Source of the DNA: Byssochlamys sp. IMV 00236
Taxonomy: Eukaryota; Ascomycota; Eurotiomycetes; Eurotiales; Thermoascaceae
Reading direction: 5' to 3'
Length of the DNA: 64,000 bases
NCBI GenBank assembly: GCA_001931875.2
Contig: MSJH02000512.1
Coordinates: 56,240-120,239 of the forward strand
The notes under the pieces are model-generated. The model was given only the letters and a program-made list of their open reading frames with translations. It did no database searches and was not told where the DNA came from. A program made the position numbers and the translations under genes. Shown here one piece after another: positions 1 to 11,913 of this stretch (positions are counted from its first letter, which is position 1; the number at the start of each line of letters is the position of its first letter).

Positions 1-1009
1 TGCTCAGCTTTCTCTTCCTCGGAGTTGAAATTGTCCTCGGGAGCTTTGCTGCCGTTCTGTGCAGGTTTCTGCTTCTCCGCATCGATATCTTCTTCCGTCT
101 TGAACTCAATGACGCTTTGGTCAATGGGCAAATCGTACTGTCCCAGCGGGTAGAAACGGACAAACTTGTGACTCTCAGCAACGACATAGAATGGCTTGCC
201 CATAGCCTTGGCCAGAAGCCCGATCTGGTAGGTGCCCATGCGGGATACAATGCCTCCGTTCTCTACCACACCTTCTGCACCGACGATGACCATGTCCACT
301 TTACCCAACGAGTATGCGACAGCAGATTCGGGGATCATGGCAACCGGGACACCCTTTGCCCTCAGAGAGCGAACCGTATCGAGACCCTCGGGCTCAACGG
401 AATCGCCATGGACAGACGGCAAGACATAGATGACACGGAATCGGACCGCAGAAGGACCACTGTTCTCCTCAGCCGCTTTCTGAAGCAGAGCACTCACGAC
501 TCTGGAACCACCATTCGTCAGAACCGTACTTCCATCTCGAACGAAGCCCCTCCCGAATGCAGCGATCTTGTCTCTGCTTTCCTTCGCGCGCTTGATGAAT
601 AACCGTCCATTAGATAGTAGATGAGCTCTGATAGCGTTAAAATCGCCTGCTGGTCCTAGCTGGCCTGGTCGTTGTAGGGTCGTAATCAAATATCGCTGGA
701 AAAGATCGGTGCCCGCGGACAGTGCAATAGGGTTTGGTATCGACTTTTTCAAGTGGTCCGTCGATTTCTCTAGAAGGTCGAGGGTCTCGGAGATAGTAGA
801 AGAAGGTGAGTGTGTGAGAAGCAGGACTAGGGCCTCGATGGCCGCGATGGGCATTGTCAGATCGGGGTCAGAGCGGAGGAGATCATTGTAGGTCGACACG
901 ATGCTGGGACTGAGGTTAGCATGACATCCCCCGCAGAGTATTTATTCTACGGTGGTACTTGCTCGAACGGTTTCGAAGCTTCCGACGAAGCCTCTGTGGT
1001 CGCCGCCAT
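1..1009 (-). CDS. gcn3: eIF2B alpha subunit (GCN3-like), 3' end outside window
   Basis: Regulatory alpha subunit of eIF2B, the guanine-nucleotide exchange factor of eIF2 in the cytosol; in yeast Gcn3 senses phosphorylated eIF2 in the general amino-acid response. Exons read on the minus strand: 951-1009 (start, 19 codons plus 2 nt) and 1-903, joined over a 47-nt intron. The second exon opens with STYNDLLRSDPDLTMPIAAI, the family's N-terminal signature. It continues with KSIPNPIALSAG, NGGSRVVSALL, KVDMVIVGAEGVVENGGI and the C-terminal GTYQIGLLAKAMGKPFYVV and ESHKFVRFYPL. After DLPIDQ comes a Lys/Glu-rich insert (EEDIDAEKQKPAQNGSKAPE) absent from yeast Gcn3; the final residues lie beyond the left edge. 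The family call is very firm. The tiny first exon is less certain and rests on splice phase alone. Confidence 0.9.
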
Positions 1010-1317
1010 TGTGCCTGTGGAAGAGAACAAGACCCAACCCAGCGATATAATAATTAACCACCAGCTGTATGAAATGTGCTGGGAGTGACTCTCTCACCCG
1101 CAGAACGTGCAATAGTTTGTGTTTGCATCCGTTGCAGCGCTGCCCCTCGACGCTAGTCCGCTTTGGGGTCTCTCTCTTCTGCCGGCAGGCGGTCGCTCTC
1201 GTGATAGATAAACAAAACATCATTATTATCGTCGGCGGTGCAGCCACACCGCAACAGCTGTTCCGGGTCGTTAACGAAGCGCGGGTTTTGGTTCAAGGTT
1301 CTTCGTTCTATGCAACC
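1010..1317. promoter_or_regulatory. Divergent promoter region gcn3 / nuf2
   Basis: A 308-bp spacer between two start codons that point away from each other. It must hold the promoters and 5' leaders of both genes. No TATA box or known factor site stands out. Pyrimidine runs precede both starts. Confidence 0.6.
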
Positions 1318-2869
1318 ATGGCTTACAACCGGGCGAGCCAGCAATTCCATGGTGGCCAGCATCATGGTCGCGGTCGCAAGAAGGAAGATGACAGCGACGC
1401 TCTGATGCGTCTGGTTAGTATTAGTTCCTTCAGATGGCTCAGCACTTGCTAATTCTATTACCCCAGCCGGACAAGGAGATTGCAGGATGTATCAATGATA
1501 TCGGCGTCCCTTTCACCCCCGCCGATCTAGTCAAGCCAAATCCGCAGCAGATCCAGATGGTGATGGAATGGTTCGCAGAGCTTCTTATGAATACGACTCG
1601 TGAAACAGTCGACCCTGCAATGCGAGCGGCGGCAGAGGATGTTTGCGGCGACTATGCAGACATCGTGCCTAATGACACGCGCAATTTGATGGGATTCTTC
1701 ATAAATTTGCGAAAGCTGATGATAGAGGTATTTTGCCGCTTAACCTTGTCTTAGACCTCGAAGAGTATCTAACAAGGGGGAATTTAGTGCGGTGTCAACG
1801 ACTTTACGTTTACGGATCTGACAAGGCCGACCCATGATCGACTCGTGAAGATCTTCTCGTATCTCATTAATTTTGTCCGGTTTCGAGAGTCACAGACGGC
1901 CGTGATCGATGAGCATTTCAACAAAGCAGAGGGAACCAAGGCGCGAATCGAGACGCTCTATGCGGAGAACCAGGAGATGGAACAACGCCTGGAGGAGATG
2001 AAGCGGAATCAGAAAGCGATCGAGGGCCAAGTGAAGGACAAGGTCAGACGGAACGATGAGCTGAAAGCGCGGTTGCTGGAGTTGAGGCGAGGTCAGGAAA
2101 GAGTCGCAGAGACGTTGGAGCGAGTGAAGGCAGAGAAGGCCCGACGGCAAGCCTTGCTCGAAGAAAAGATGGAGAAGGTCGTCCGCAGCCGGCAGGAGGC
2201 TGAGAAACTGAGGCCATACGTTCTGCAGAGCCCTGCAACCCTTCAGCAAAATCTAACCGAACTTTCGGAGAATCTCATGCGTGAAAAGGCGCATATTGAC
2301 TCTATGGAAAAGAGACTGCGAGCGTTGCAGACTTCAGCAGATACATTCAATGTCGTCGCAAACGATGTGCACGCCTGCGCCAAACTTCTCGAGGATATTT
2401 CGGCCGAGCTCCAAAAGGAAGAAGAAGAAGACGCTAGGGCTGTTCGGAACAGGGAAGCCATCTCTGAGAGAGGAAACAATGTTCGGGAGGTGGAGCAGAC
2501 AGAGAAATTACTGCAAAGACAGCTAGCCCGATGGAACGAGAGGATAGAGGCGCTGCGGAAGAATAGCCAGGAGAAGCAAGAGATTGCTCAGGCAAGGATG
2601 GAAGAGCTGCGGAATATCCAGAAACAGCTTCGTGAAGAACGCGCAGAGAAACAACGCGAGATGGAACGGAGGAGAATACGAATCGAGCAGACTGAAAAGA
2701 AGGTAAGCTTCACTGTCTTTTTCTTCTGTCTGAGACACAGCTGACATATATGCAGATGGCGGATCTCAAGGAAAATATCGAACGTGAAATTCACAGCGCG
2801 CATGACGAGTATCTGAAGATGGAGTCGCACATCAAGCTCTACATTACCGAGATGGAAAAGTGTCTATGA
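1318..2869 (+). CDS. nuf2: Kinetochore protein NUF2 (NDC80 complex)
   Basis: Component of the NDC80 complex, which binds spindle microtubules at the outer kinetochore. Exons 1318-1413, 1467-1727, 1788-2702 and 2756-2869 give 461 residues; all introns fall between codons. The N-terminal half is the calponin-homology-like head: [37 protein letters not shown], then [19 protein letters not shown] and [12 protein letters not shown]. From about residue 150 the protein is almost continuous heptad-type coiled coil rich in Glu, Arg and Gln, as expected for dimerisation with NDC80. Length matches fungal NUF2 (about 450-470). The short first exon carries a His/Gly/Arg-rich leader starting [13 protein letters not shown], typical of Aspergillus orthologues. 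The gene diverges from gcn3. No anomalies were seen. Confidence 0.93.
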
Positions 2870-3012
2870 TTTCTTTTTGGCACGCTGGAAGGTAGTTGGA
2901 GTTTATTGGCTGGCTAGTCTAGGATACCCATTTTCTTTCGATGTGATATGATATACATAGATACCTGGGATATGGATATGGCGTTTAATGGCCTATTGTG
3001 TTGTGATATCCA

Positions 3013-3723
3013 TCAAGTCTCTGCTGACATTTGTTTCTTTTGCTCAAAATTAAACCATCTTTGTGCGATGCTTTTCACAGGTACACTGCTTCCAGACCGG
3101 CCAGCTCCCTCACCACTGGATCTCGTGGTACCACTGAGTAATGGCACATGGACATTCCAGAGGCCATCACCCCGCTCACTGCTCTGAGGATCTAGGGCGT
3201 CCTTACATTCACAGAGGACTATATCGAGACTTTCCCTAGCAGAAACCTCAACGGCAAGGGCCAGAGTCCTCGACAGACCTTGGGCAGAGAACTCGGAAGA
3301 TGTAGCATGGAGAGCTACAAGATCGACAATTGCTAACAGCGGCCTGCTGCTATTGTCCGTCCTTGAGCCTTTGTTGTCTGTAATACGTAGACCGGAGAGA
3401 TACGCGCGCAGATGCTCGATTGTTGGGCAGAAAGCTAGTTTTATTTTTCTTGAATTCGCCAGGAGCCCAATCGTCTTTCTGAGGAACGGATGGTCTGGCT
3501 CTCGTGCGAAACTGCGACGCTCATCGTTCTCAAGCTGCTGCTCCAGGCTCGTCGGAGATGCGGCGTGTAGTGGATGTATGCAACCCGACAGTTGCTCGAG
3601 GAAGTGATCCCGTGTCGAGCATACAAGTAAGACTGTTGAGCAAGCCTCATTATGTATGATGGACGCTAGAAAATCCGATATTAGATCTGAGAAATATATC
3701 CTTTGCTCTCTGGTCATTGGCAC
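3013..3723 (-). CDS. Unidentified protein with a possible degenerate RecA-like core
   Basis: A single open frame of 236 residues, starting MPMTREQRIYFSDLISDFLA; I do not recognise the family with confidence. Visible features are alternating hydrophobic strands and helices: STVLLVCSTRDHFLEQL, then KIKLAFCPTIEHLRAYLSGL, then RPLLAIVDLVALHATSSEF followed by a long helix and ESLDIVLCECKDAL. That order resembles the core sheet of RecA/Rad51-type ATPases, with LLAIVDLVALH where a Walker B strand would sit. There is no GxxxxGK[ST] Walker A. Accessory Rad51 paralogue-like subunits (Shu complex, Elp6-like) look like this, so such a role is possible but is inference only. It is convergent with nuf2 (143 bp apart) and divergent from the AP-3 beta gene. 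The coherent 236-codon frame between two conserved genes supports it being real. Confidence 0.6.
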   Translation of the reverse strand: MPMTREQRIYFSDLISDFLASIIHNEACSTVLLVCSTRDHFLEQLSGCIHPLHAASPTSLEQQLENDERRSFAREPDHPFLRKTIGLLANSRKIKLAFCPTIEHLRAYLSGLRITDNKGSRTDNSSRPLLAIVDLVALHATSSEFSAQGLSRTLALAVEVSARESLDIVLCECKDALDPQSSERGDGLWNVHVPLLSGTTRSSGEGAGRSGSSVPVKSIAQRWFNFEQKKQMSAET

Positions 3724-4038
3724 CGCTGTGTGTTCTTTAGCGGGAAAGCTGAGACTGTCAAAGGGCGATCATATAGTAGGCCCAACAGTATTTGCATCTT
3801 ATCGTATGGAACTCGCTAAGATGGCAACATCTGTAACATCTCGCAAGTAATGAGCGTTGTAGCAGATGTTGGAAGAGGGGCCGCGGGGAGAATGGTGAGC
3901 GGGACGCTTAAGTATGATGCCGCCGATGCACTCGGCAACTCATCGTGGAAAGTCGCTCCAAGCTCTCGTGCTTCTTCTTGTCCACGACAACTTCAACGCC
4001 GCCAACAAAGGCGCCCCGCTGGGCATATACGGGTCAGC
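3724..4038. promoter_or_regulatory. Divergent promoter region, 236-aa gene / AP-3 beta
   Basis: A 315-bp spacer between divergent starts. A plus-strand open frame (3850-4212) overlaps the first AP-3 exon in another frame and is read as leader sequence, not a gene. No specific regulatory motif was recognised. Confidence 0.5.
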
Positions 4039-6671
4039 ATGGAGACTATTTCGAGGATATCTTCGATGCTGGAGACAGGTACGGTTGGTCCTGTTCTTGC
4101 GCGTCCGCGTGCAACGTCGACAGCGCTTCCCCGGTTGCTAATAATCCCTGCGTGCCTCCAGCTCGAGAGCTCACACTGGAAGCGGCTCAGTCGGCTGGCT
4201 CTGCAAATCTAGCAAAGCCAAATTATTCCGCTCGGGGTCTTACCGTATCTCATATCAAAAAGCTACTAGAGAGCCGCAATGACCGAGAAGTACTGGACGG
4301 GATGCGGAGGGTCATTTCGGTATGCGTTCCCCCCGTATTGTTTGGTCTCGACATCCATTAACGGTCTGAATTTTGAATCTAGTTGATGTACCGCTCGGAA
4401 CCCTGTCTCCCTTTCTTCTCCGCCGTTGTCAAGAATGTCGCAAATCCGAATATTGAAGTGAAGAAGCTTGTCTACATCTACCTGCTTCACCATGCAGAGG
4501 CCGAACCCGATCTGGCGCTGCTCTCTATCAATGCGATACAGAAGTCGCTCACGGACCAGAACCCCCAGGTGCGATCCATGGCGCTGCGTACAATGTCGGG
4601 TATCAGGGTGCCCGTCGTCAGTCAGATTGTCTCGCTCGCCATCAAGCGCGGCTGCGGAGATATGAGTCCTCACGTCCGCAAGGCAGCTGCGCTAGCTATC
4701 CCCAAGTGTTATCGTCTGGATCCAAATACTCTGCCGCAGCTGGTTGGATACGTATCCACATTGCTCGGTGACGCCCAATACTTCGTTGTTGGCCCTGCGG
4801 TAGCTGCGTTTATGGACGTCTGTCCCGATAGGATCGATCTGATCCACAAACATTACCACAGTCTTGTGAGAAAGTTGGTTGACATGGATGAGTGGAGCCA
4901 ACTTGCAACGCTACGGCTTTTAACTATTTATGGCCGGAAGTGCTTCCCTAGGAAGACGGAGAAAGTCCGAAAGAAGGCGACCAAAGAGTTTTATGAAGAA
5001 GAGGATCCCCAGGACCAAGGAGAAGAGACAGGTGAAGAAGTCATCTCTGTGGACCGTGACTTGGAACTGTTTCTAAGAGCGTGCAAGCCACTCCTCCAGA
5101 GCCGCAATTCTGCTGTCATTCTGAGTGTTGTCCGCTGCTTCCTTTACTTGGGAACACCTGAGTATCTGGAGTCTGCTATTGGCCCTCTTGTTGCTCTCGT
5201 CCGCAGCCCACAGGATATTCAGCATGTTGCGCTCTACAATATTGTTGCGGTAGCGCTGGAAGCTCCGAGATTATTCGCAAAATACGCCTACCATTTTCTT
5301 GTGCATGATGCAGACCCGCCTCACATCTGGCGTTTGAAGCTCGAGGTGTTAACAATTATATTCCCCTATTGCGGCATGCACCTGAAAGGTGTCATCATTA
5401 GCGAGCTGGAGCACTTTGCACGAGGACCCGACGTGGATCTAGTGAAGGAGAGTGTCCGGGCCATCGGACGCTGCGCGCAGAGCGACAGTCGAACCGGCGA
5501 CCACTGCCTCAATGTGCTTCTGAGTCTAGTGACTAGTCCAGACGAGGCTCTGGTTTCTGAATCCTTGACAGTCATCCGTCACCTAATTCAACAAGATCCG
5601 CAGTCCCATAAGCATACAATCATACAGCTCGCAAAGAGTCTCGACACGACTACGAGCCCCGAAGCGAGAGCCTCGATTATTTGGCTAGTCGGTGAGTTCG
5701 CCAGCAACGAATCAGAGGAAAACAGTATTGCCCCAGACGTTTTGCGAATTATCGTACGGGGCTTCGCAGACGAATCGGAGGTTGCAAAACAGCAGATTGT
5801 TCTTCTAGGAGCCAAGGTGTACCTTCATCACCTCTTACGCAAATACCCTCAAAGCAAAGCCAAACCTCCAGAGGAGATCAAACCTCCCGTCGAAGAGATC
5901 CGCAACGAGTGGACGGATACTCAAGACCAAGAACAGGAAGAACAGCAGAACGGCGATGAAACGGAAAAGCAGCCAGAACAAGAAGATAACCTGACACTTC
6001 TTTGGCGATATGTCCTTCTCCTCGCTCGATATGATACCTCCTATGACCTCCGTGACCGCGCTCGACTTTACAAAGCCCTGTTAGCGGATCCCTCCTCAAC
6101 GCAGCTAGCCAGTCTGCTGCTCTTGGCTCCCAAGCCTGTGCCACACGCACCTAGTCCCTCAGAGACTCGCAAAGATCTACTCATCGGTTCATCAACTCTT
6201 GTCGTCGGACCGGAAGCCGGTATTCATGGTCTGTCGGGCTACGAATCTATTCCTGACTGGGTCGAATCTGGAAACGAACCAGACCCGCGCCTACGGGAAG
6301 ATGCAGCCAAACCAGAACCCACCGAACGGACCCTGACCGCCGGTGAACGCCTCGACAAAGCTCTAAAAGATCACGGCACAAGCGTCGCAGCCCGCATGAG
6401 ACAAAACGGCACATCTGCCGCCGCTGCGGCAGCAGCTCGAAAGAACAAATCACTAGACGAGTGGCTTGCCGACGAGGAAGAAGAGTCTGAGGAAGAATCA
6501 GAGGAAGAAGAGACCGAATCAGAAGAAGAGACGGACTCCGAGGAAGAAGAAGAAGAGACGGAGGAGGAGGAGGAGACCGATTCCGACGAAGAGGAAGAAA
6601 CCGACTCTGAAGACGAGAGAGAGACGCAAGGCTTGATGGCAGGACATGGTCCTTCGCGGTCCGGAATCTAG
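4039..6671 (+). CDS. apl6: AP-3 adaptor complex subunit beta (APL6-like)
   Basis: Large beta subunit of the AP-3 adaptor, which sorts cargo from Golgi/endosome to the vacuole. Exons 4039-4078, 4162-4319 and 4383-6671 give 828 residues. The start METISRISSMLET runs across the first junction into ARELTLEAAQSAGSAN, which fixes the 40-nt first exon. The adaptin N-terminal HEAT solenoid follows: LMYRSEPCLPFFSAVVKNVA, KKLVYIYLLHHAEAEPDLAL, SINAIQKSLTDQNPQVRSMA, and SPHVRKAAALAIPKCYRLDP. After about residue 575 the chain becomes hydrophilic, and it ends in an extreme Glu/Asp/Ser tract (about 6475-6630) before GLMAGHGPSRSGI. An acidic-Ser C-terminal region is normal for AP-3 beta and is a likely casein-kinase target. 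No separate ear domain is visible. Confidence 0.93.
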
Positions 6672-7645
6672 ATGGTCCGATCTAATATGAAAGAAAAGAT
6701 GTCCATGAACATGATGCATCGAGGCCTTTTCTGATTTTTCTGATCAGTGATCCATCCAGCTAGCTAGATCTGTATATATCTTCCTTTTTCTTTTCCTTTT
6801 CCGTTGCCAAGGAAAAAATGGTATAGAGAATTTGGAGATGAAATATATAATGATGCTGATTATAGTCGATTACTATACTAATGGGAAGGATTGATTTCTC
6901 CTTCTCATAGTATGAAAACAGAACTTCCTATTCGAGCTGCAAACATTTCAAATTCGCTGGATAGATGATATATAGACTAATTTGCTGTTTGCTTAGCCCT
7001 CTAGAATTTAGATAAACCTTGGAATAATGAAAAGGTGGACGCTAATAGCCTGGTCTATCATGGTAGCCTCAGTTGGATGTCAGAGCTGCATCATTGGCAG
7101 ATATAGGTAGTATTGAGCTGTCCATCGGATTGGATTCCTACAAGAGGGTTACAGTCTAGCAAAAGGGCTGGGCAAACGACTCCTCATAGATAATATGGTT
7201 CTACAGCACCTGCCTCCTGCGTAGCTAGATTGGCCAAAACAGATTAAGGTGTGGAACCCGAGAAACCAGATAAGGCTTAAGGTATCAGGCTGACGCCGGC
7301 ATATCCTCTCTTCAACGGAAGGCGAGGCGGATACAGGACTAGGGGTAATACTAATGACTGCCTGGGATAAAGTAAGTCTTGGAGGCCACTGGAATCTCAG
7401 CAAGCAGCTGCCAAGTTAATGTGAAAAGGCAGCTGAGCACTGGAACTAAGACCGAGGCAGAAGCGGGGAAGCGACGCCTCGAAACGATATATCGAAAGAA
7501 GCAAAAGCAAGGGCAAAACAAATGTACATAGCTCGGATAGAGAAATGACATATTAACATTAGTAACTCATGAGTGTGTGATATCGACTGGAAACTGCGGA
7601 GAAACTGTGTGCTGTATTCCATAGTCGGTTGCTCAGCATGGATAA
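6672..7645. other. Convergent intergenic region
   Basis: It lies between the stop codons of AP-3 beta and the CCHC protein and holds both 3' untranslated regions. It is AT-rich near 6760-7000. Only short incidental open frames occur, and no RNA gene or repeat was recognised. Confidence 0.5.
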
Positions 7646-9678
7646 TCACCATCGACGACTAGTTCTGTTAGTGGAAGTATAACCATGAATGGCATAAGCA
7701 TATATTACCTGTAAGCAGACTCTATCTGGGGCCGTTTCCGCTTAGATTTGGAGGGCACATCGTCTTCTTGTCGTCTCGGCCCATCATTTCCTGATTCATG
7801 AGAATCGTTCCGCCGTGTCCTATTATTCGCTCCAGATCGTGATTGTGTGGAGGGTTGAAACTTCGGTCCGCCATCTCCAGGGTGCAGATCTGATCTCCGC
7901 GCTCTTTGCTGCGGCTTCTCTTGTGGATTATTATGACATGTGGGTAAGTGGGTGTCTCCTGGCCTTTTCTTTCCTTGTGATGGACCATTCGAATCAGTCC
8001 CTCGATCGTGGTAGCTTTGACTAGGGAAGTCATTTCCCCGTTTGGGATGTCTATGATCGGATGCATTTCTTTGGTTGGGTTGTCGGGAAAACCTGCCTAA
8101 ATGATCACCCCGTTCTGTGCCTTTGCGTGACGGTCTTGTAGACTGTCAGCAATCTTCACTCTTCAATAGTCACTGAACACTTACAAGGAGTTCCGTTCCT
8201 GACTTAAGTCCCTATCATAACCGCAATCGGGATCCAGGGACTCTATTTCATCAAAGGCCCTCTTTGGCCCTCTGTTGATCCCTGGGGAGTCTTCAGCGTA
8301 TTCCCGCGAAGACTCCAAGGCACGTCTGTCTTCATTCTCTTTTCTAACCTGAATGCGTCCATCATCTGTGATATCGAAATCGTCTACAACCGGCCCAGAA
8401 TCGTGCTTCGATGCTTTCTCAGAAATCTCGCCCTCTTCGGCTTCGTTGATAACATTAACATTATGAGTTGCGTAAACTTCTTCGCGGCGGGAGATGAGTT
8501 CCTTGATAGATATTAATGGACAGTCCATTTGAATTTCGCGGAAAATAGGGTCATCCATGACAGACGGCCAGTCTTCTGTATCTCGAATATGACGCTCAAA
8601 TTCTGCTGGGAACTTGTTCAGGATGTACTTCGAAACTGATATACCCGGCTCTAGAGTCGCAAAAGGGAGAGGTTCGTCGAAGTCTAAGAACCTTGACGAA
8701 AGGGGCCGGGCAACAGGATTGGGCGGCCTCCAGACTTTATTACATTAGCCAATCGCTTAACAATTATCCATCATAACTTACTGATCTGGCCTTCAGAAGA
8801 AGTTGATGTAAGCCAACCATCCGATGACTGCATTCCTTCAGTCCAAGGCCCTGAATGCGGCGTAGTATATGGTGTGTCATCCCAGGAAGGCTGATAGTCC
8901 CGAGGCTGTCCAGACATGGGGTGTGTTGATGAATAGTGGTTATAGCCTTGGCAGGAAGATTTCTGGTCACTGCCGAAAGAAAGCTGCGGTGGCTGTGGAG
9001 GAAAGTAACCCTGATATTGATGGCCACTATGGGCCGAAACAGGGCTCGGGAACTGAGAGTTGGCCGAAGCCATAGGCGTGGGCAACCCGTATGGCCCACA
9101 CTGCGGATAAGGCTGAGCGGGAGAAGGATACGGAGGGCACTGCTGCCATGGGCTTGATGCCTGGGAGTGTGCTGAGACTGGCGTTGGAGGGTAGCTACCA
9201 TATGGCATGTAGCTAGTCTGAGCTTGTGATTGCGGAGTATACATATATGGCGCTCCATACTGCTGCTTCCTATGATCTGATATTGGATAACGAGTAACGA
9301 CCGGCTCCCCTATCTTTTGCCGTTTTGAGGGACGAGGGTTGCCATCAACAGCACTGATATCGTGTCAGCAATATATACGTGCAATATCTGATGGCATTAG
9401 TCCTACGGCACTCACTTTGGGACTGTCTTTCGAGGCCCCGGGCAGTCCTGAGCCCAATGTCCTGGCGAGCCACAGTTGAAACATGACTGAGATCCAGGAA
9501 TCCTCCGTGGCCCTTCATTGCGTCCAACTTTCCCTGAATGGAACTGAGGGTTGTATGGAGGTCGCTTGTGAAGTAGCTTAGGTCTTTGTTTTCTTTCCTT
9601 GTGCCCTAGTTCACCACGTTGTTGAGGAGACTGTTGGAACAGAGGTTTGCCCTCCCCGGGAGATGGATATGGATCCAT
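7646..9678 (-). CDS. CCHC zinc-knuckle protein of unknown role
   Basis: Exons on the minus strand: 9416-9678, 8782-9353, 8185-8734, 7709-8134, and a last exon of 13-19 nt ending at 7646; about 607-609 residues. The first exon carries one retroviral-type zinc knuckle, CFNCGSPGHWAQDC (C-x2-C-x4-H-x4-C), near residue 70. This predicts single-stranded RNA or DNA binding. A Tyr/Pro/Gln/Ser-rich disordered stretch follows (TSYMPYGSYPPTPVSAHSQ). A more ordered block contains VSKYILNKFPAEFERHIRD and DCPLISIKELISRREEV. The C-terminus is Arg/Ser/Lys-rich with nuclear-localisation-like KSKRKRP. I do not know a named orthologue; an RNA-processing role is inference. The junction between exons 3 and 4 (acceptor after TACAAG) was picked to keep the Arg-rich frame open and is the least certain. 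The ATG at 9678 is preceded by about 190 nt of open frame without family features, taken as leader. Confidence 0.65.
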
Positions 9679-10564
9679 GCCAGGCAACAATATCGGTATT
9701 CCAAAGATAGCTCGTGCAAAGAGTGACGGAATAGCACTTTGAGAACATTGGCCAGGACAAGAAAATAATGGATATAAGATACCTAAGCAAGTCAATGGCA
9801 AGACATCCAATACTTCAGCGGGAGATCCCCTTCGTAAACTTGACGCAAGTAGTGAATGAGCATAATTCAAGTGAGATACAAAAATGGCAGAGTATTTTAA
9901 GAAAGCAGAACAATATAGCCTGCTGATCTCTGCGGGAAAAGAGTGCTATCTAGAAGATCAGGCACAGCTTCTCCGGCGATAGGTGTCGCTTTCTTAAATT
10001 AAATGTGGAGAACTTCGAATTCAGTTCCAAAGAACGGGAGCGACGCTGGGCCAAAGGACGCCTCTGTCATTCAATTAGCATTGATGAAAATCATATATAT
10101 ACGAGGTCCAAAGTATTAGTAACAGAGCAACTGGATATATAAACCCCTTGATCATTCCAGGGGAAAGACTCGATGAAATTCCCCAGCCAAAGAGCTGTTC
10201 ACGTGCACTTCCGGCCGGATCCCAATAGAGCAGGCGGTTGAGCGGGGCAGAAGGGACCAAAACCAGCCTTGGCGGTCTGGAGCAGCTTCGGGGAACTCCA
10301 GAGGCGAACTCCACTGTGCGTGGGATCTCCAGATCGCGCCGCGGCATCGACTGACCTGCACGTTCTTTGCTCTGTCTGTCTGGGACCTGTTGACAGCTGC
10401 CTTTTGTCCCGGGCCATAATGAGAGCTGCATACACCGCTCAAGCACATCTATCTACTGCTCTGCTGCCCCGATAACTCTCGCTCGCTCGTCCCGTGCTTG
10501 CTTACCTTTTCGCCTCCTTGCCCTCTGAATCCACCGCCACCACGGTACACAGAACGCTGTCGTG
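9679..10564. promoter_or_regulatory. Divergent spacer, CCHC gene / ppg1
   Basis: An 886-bp region between divergent starts. The half next to ppg1 is pyrimidine-rich (10450-10560), as is usual upstream of Aspergillus starts. Overlapping minus-strand frames at 10150-10450 show no protein-like character. Confidence 0.45.
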
Positions 10565-11631
10565 ATGCCCGGATTACCATGTATGGTGCTCTTCCGCATG
10601 CTTGTCTACCGAGGCTGACAATGTTACAGCTAGTATCGACCTAGATGAGTGCATCGAACGGCTCTACAAGAAAGAACTCCTCGCAGACTCAGTCATTGAG
10701 GCAATATGCGCCAAAGCGAAGGAATTGTTGATGAAGGAGAGTAACGTTGTCCACATTGCTGCTCCGGTAACTGTCGTTGGAGATATACACGGTCAATTTT
10801 TCGACATGATCGAGATATTCAAGATAGGCGGTTTCTGTCCCAACACAAACTACCTTTTTCTGGGTCAGTGTTTCTTGAGGGAAAGATGACGGCCGAATTG
10901 TTCACTGACAGCATGTAGGGGATTATGTCGATCGTGGGTTGTTCAGTGTGGAGACAATTTCTCTGCTGGTCTGCTTGAAGCTACGATACCCACAACGTGT
11001 TCATTTGATCCGCGGAAATCATGAGTCTCGAGGTGTCACACAGTCATACGGTTTCTACACGGAATGCGCTCGAAAATATGGCAATGCCAATGTCTGGCAT
11101 TATTTCACCGATATGTTTGATTTCCTCACTTTGAGTGTCGTCATCAATGACCAGATCTTCTGCGTGCACGGCGGCCTTTCACCGTCTATCCACTCTATAG
11201 ATCAAATCAAGATCATCGACCGGTTCCGGGAGATACCACATGAGGGACCCATGGCTGATTTGGTTTGGTCGGATCCGGATACGGAACGTGACGAATTTTC
11301 TTTATCTCCGCGAGGTGCGGGTTATACATTTGGTGCCCAGGTCGTTCGGAAATTCCTCGAAGTTAACAGCATGTCGCACATTCTTCGGGCTCATCAGTTG
11401 TGTCAGGAAGGGTACCAGATCCTATACGACGATCGTCTCAGCACGGTGTGGAGTGCACCCAATTACTGCTATAGATGTGGAAACCTCGCCAGTGTCCTCG
11501 AAGTAAGCGATTCGGGTGAAAGGTTCTTCAACATTTTTGACGCAGCTCCGGAAAACGACATCCATCGCAGCGAGCAGCAAGCACAGCAGAATAAGGACGG
11601 ACAGAGCCCTGTGATTGACTACTTCTTATGA
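10565..11631 (+). CDS. ppg1: PP2A-like Ser/Thr phosphatase catalytic subunit PPG1
   Basis: Metallophosphatase of the PPP family; Ppg1 in fungi is linked to glycogen metabolism, cell-wall integrity and the Far/STRIPAK-like complex. Exons 10565-10580 (16 nt only), 10630-10863 and 10919-11631 give 320 residues. All catalytic motifs are present in order: GDIHGQ (about residue 56), GDYVDRG across the second junction, RGNHESR, HGGLSP, and [11 protein letters not shown]. The N-terminus [14 protein letters not shown] and the block [17 protein letters not shown] match PPG1 rather than PP2A, PP4 or SIT4. The protein ends in DYFL, the carboxymethylation-type tail. The start was set by the tiny exon MPGLP joined to SSIDLDE. 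An ATG at 10602 also precedes the conserved region, but it lies in the intron. Confidence 0.93.
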
Positions 11632-11913
11632 TACCCCTGGTTTAATGCAATATGTGGAGTTCGGTATAAGGGCATTTTATAGACAGCATTGACATCTTAG
11701 AGAATCATTCGGATATCTGTATCGAGCAAAGACTTGGTTTGGTTTCTTGGAAATTCGCCATTAAATGGCGATCATTTGTTCCTCGATCGAGCTGCAGAGC
11801 TGTCGAGTTGTGGTCGCTGGGTCAGGTAAATCGCTAACAAAACAAAAGAGGTTTGTTTGGGACGAAATGGTTTTTTCTTTCTTCGTTGAAAACTTGGTCG
11901 TAATCACAATCTC

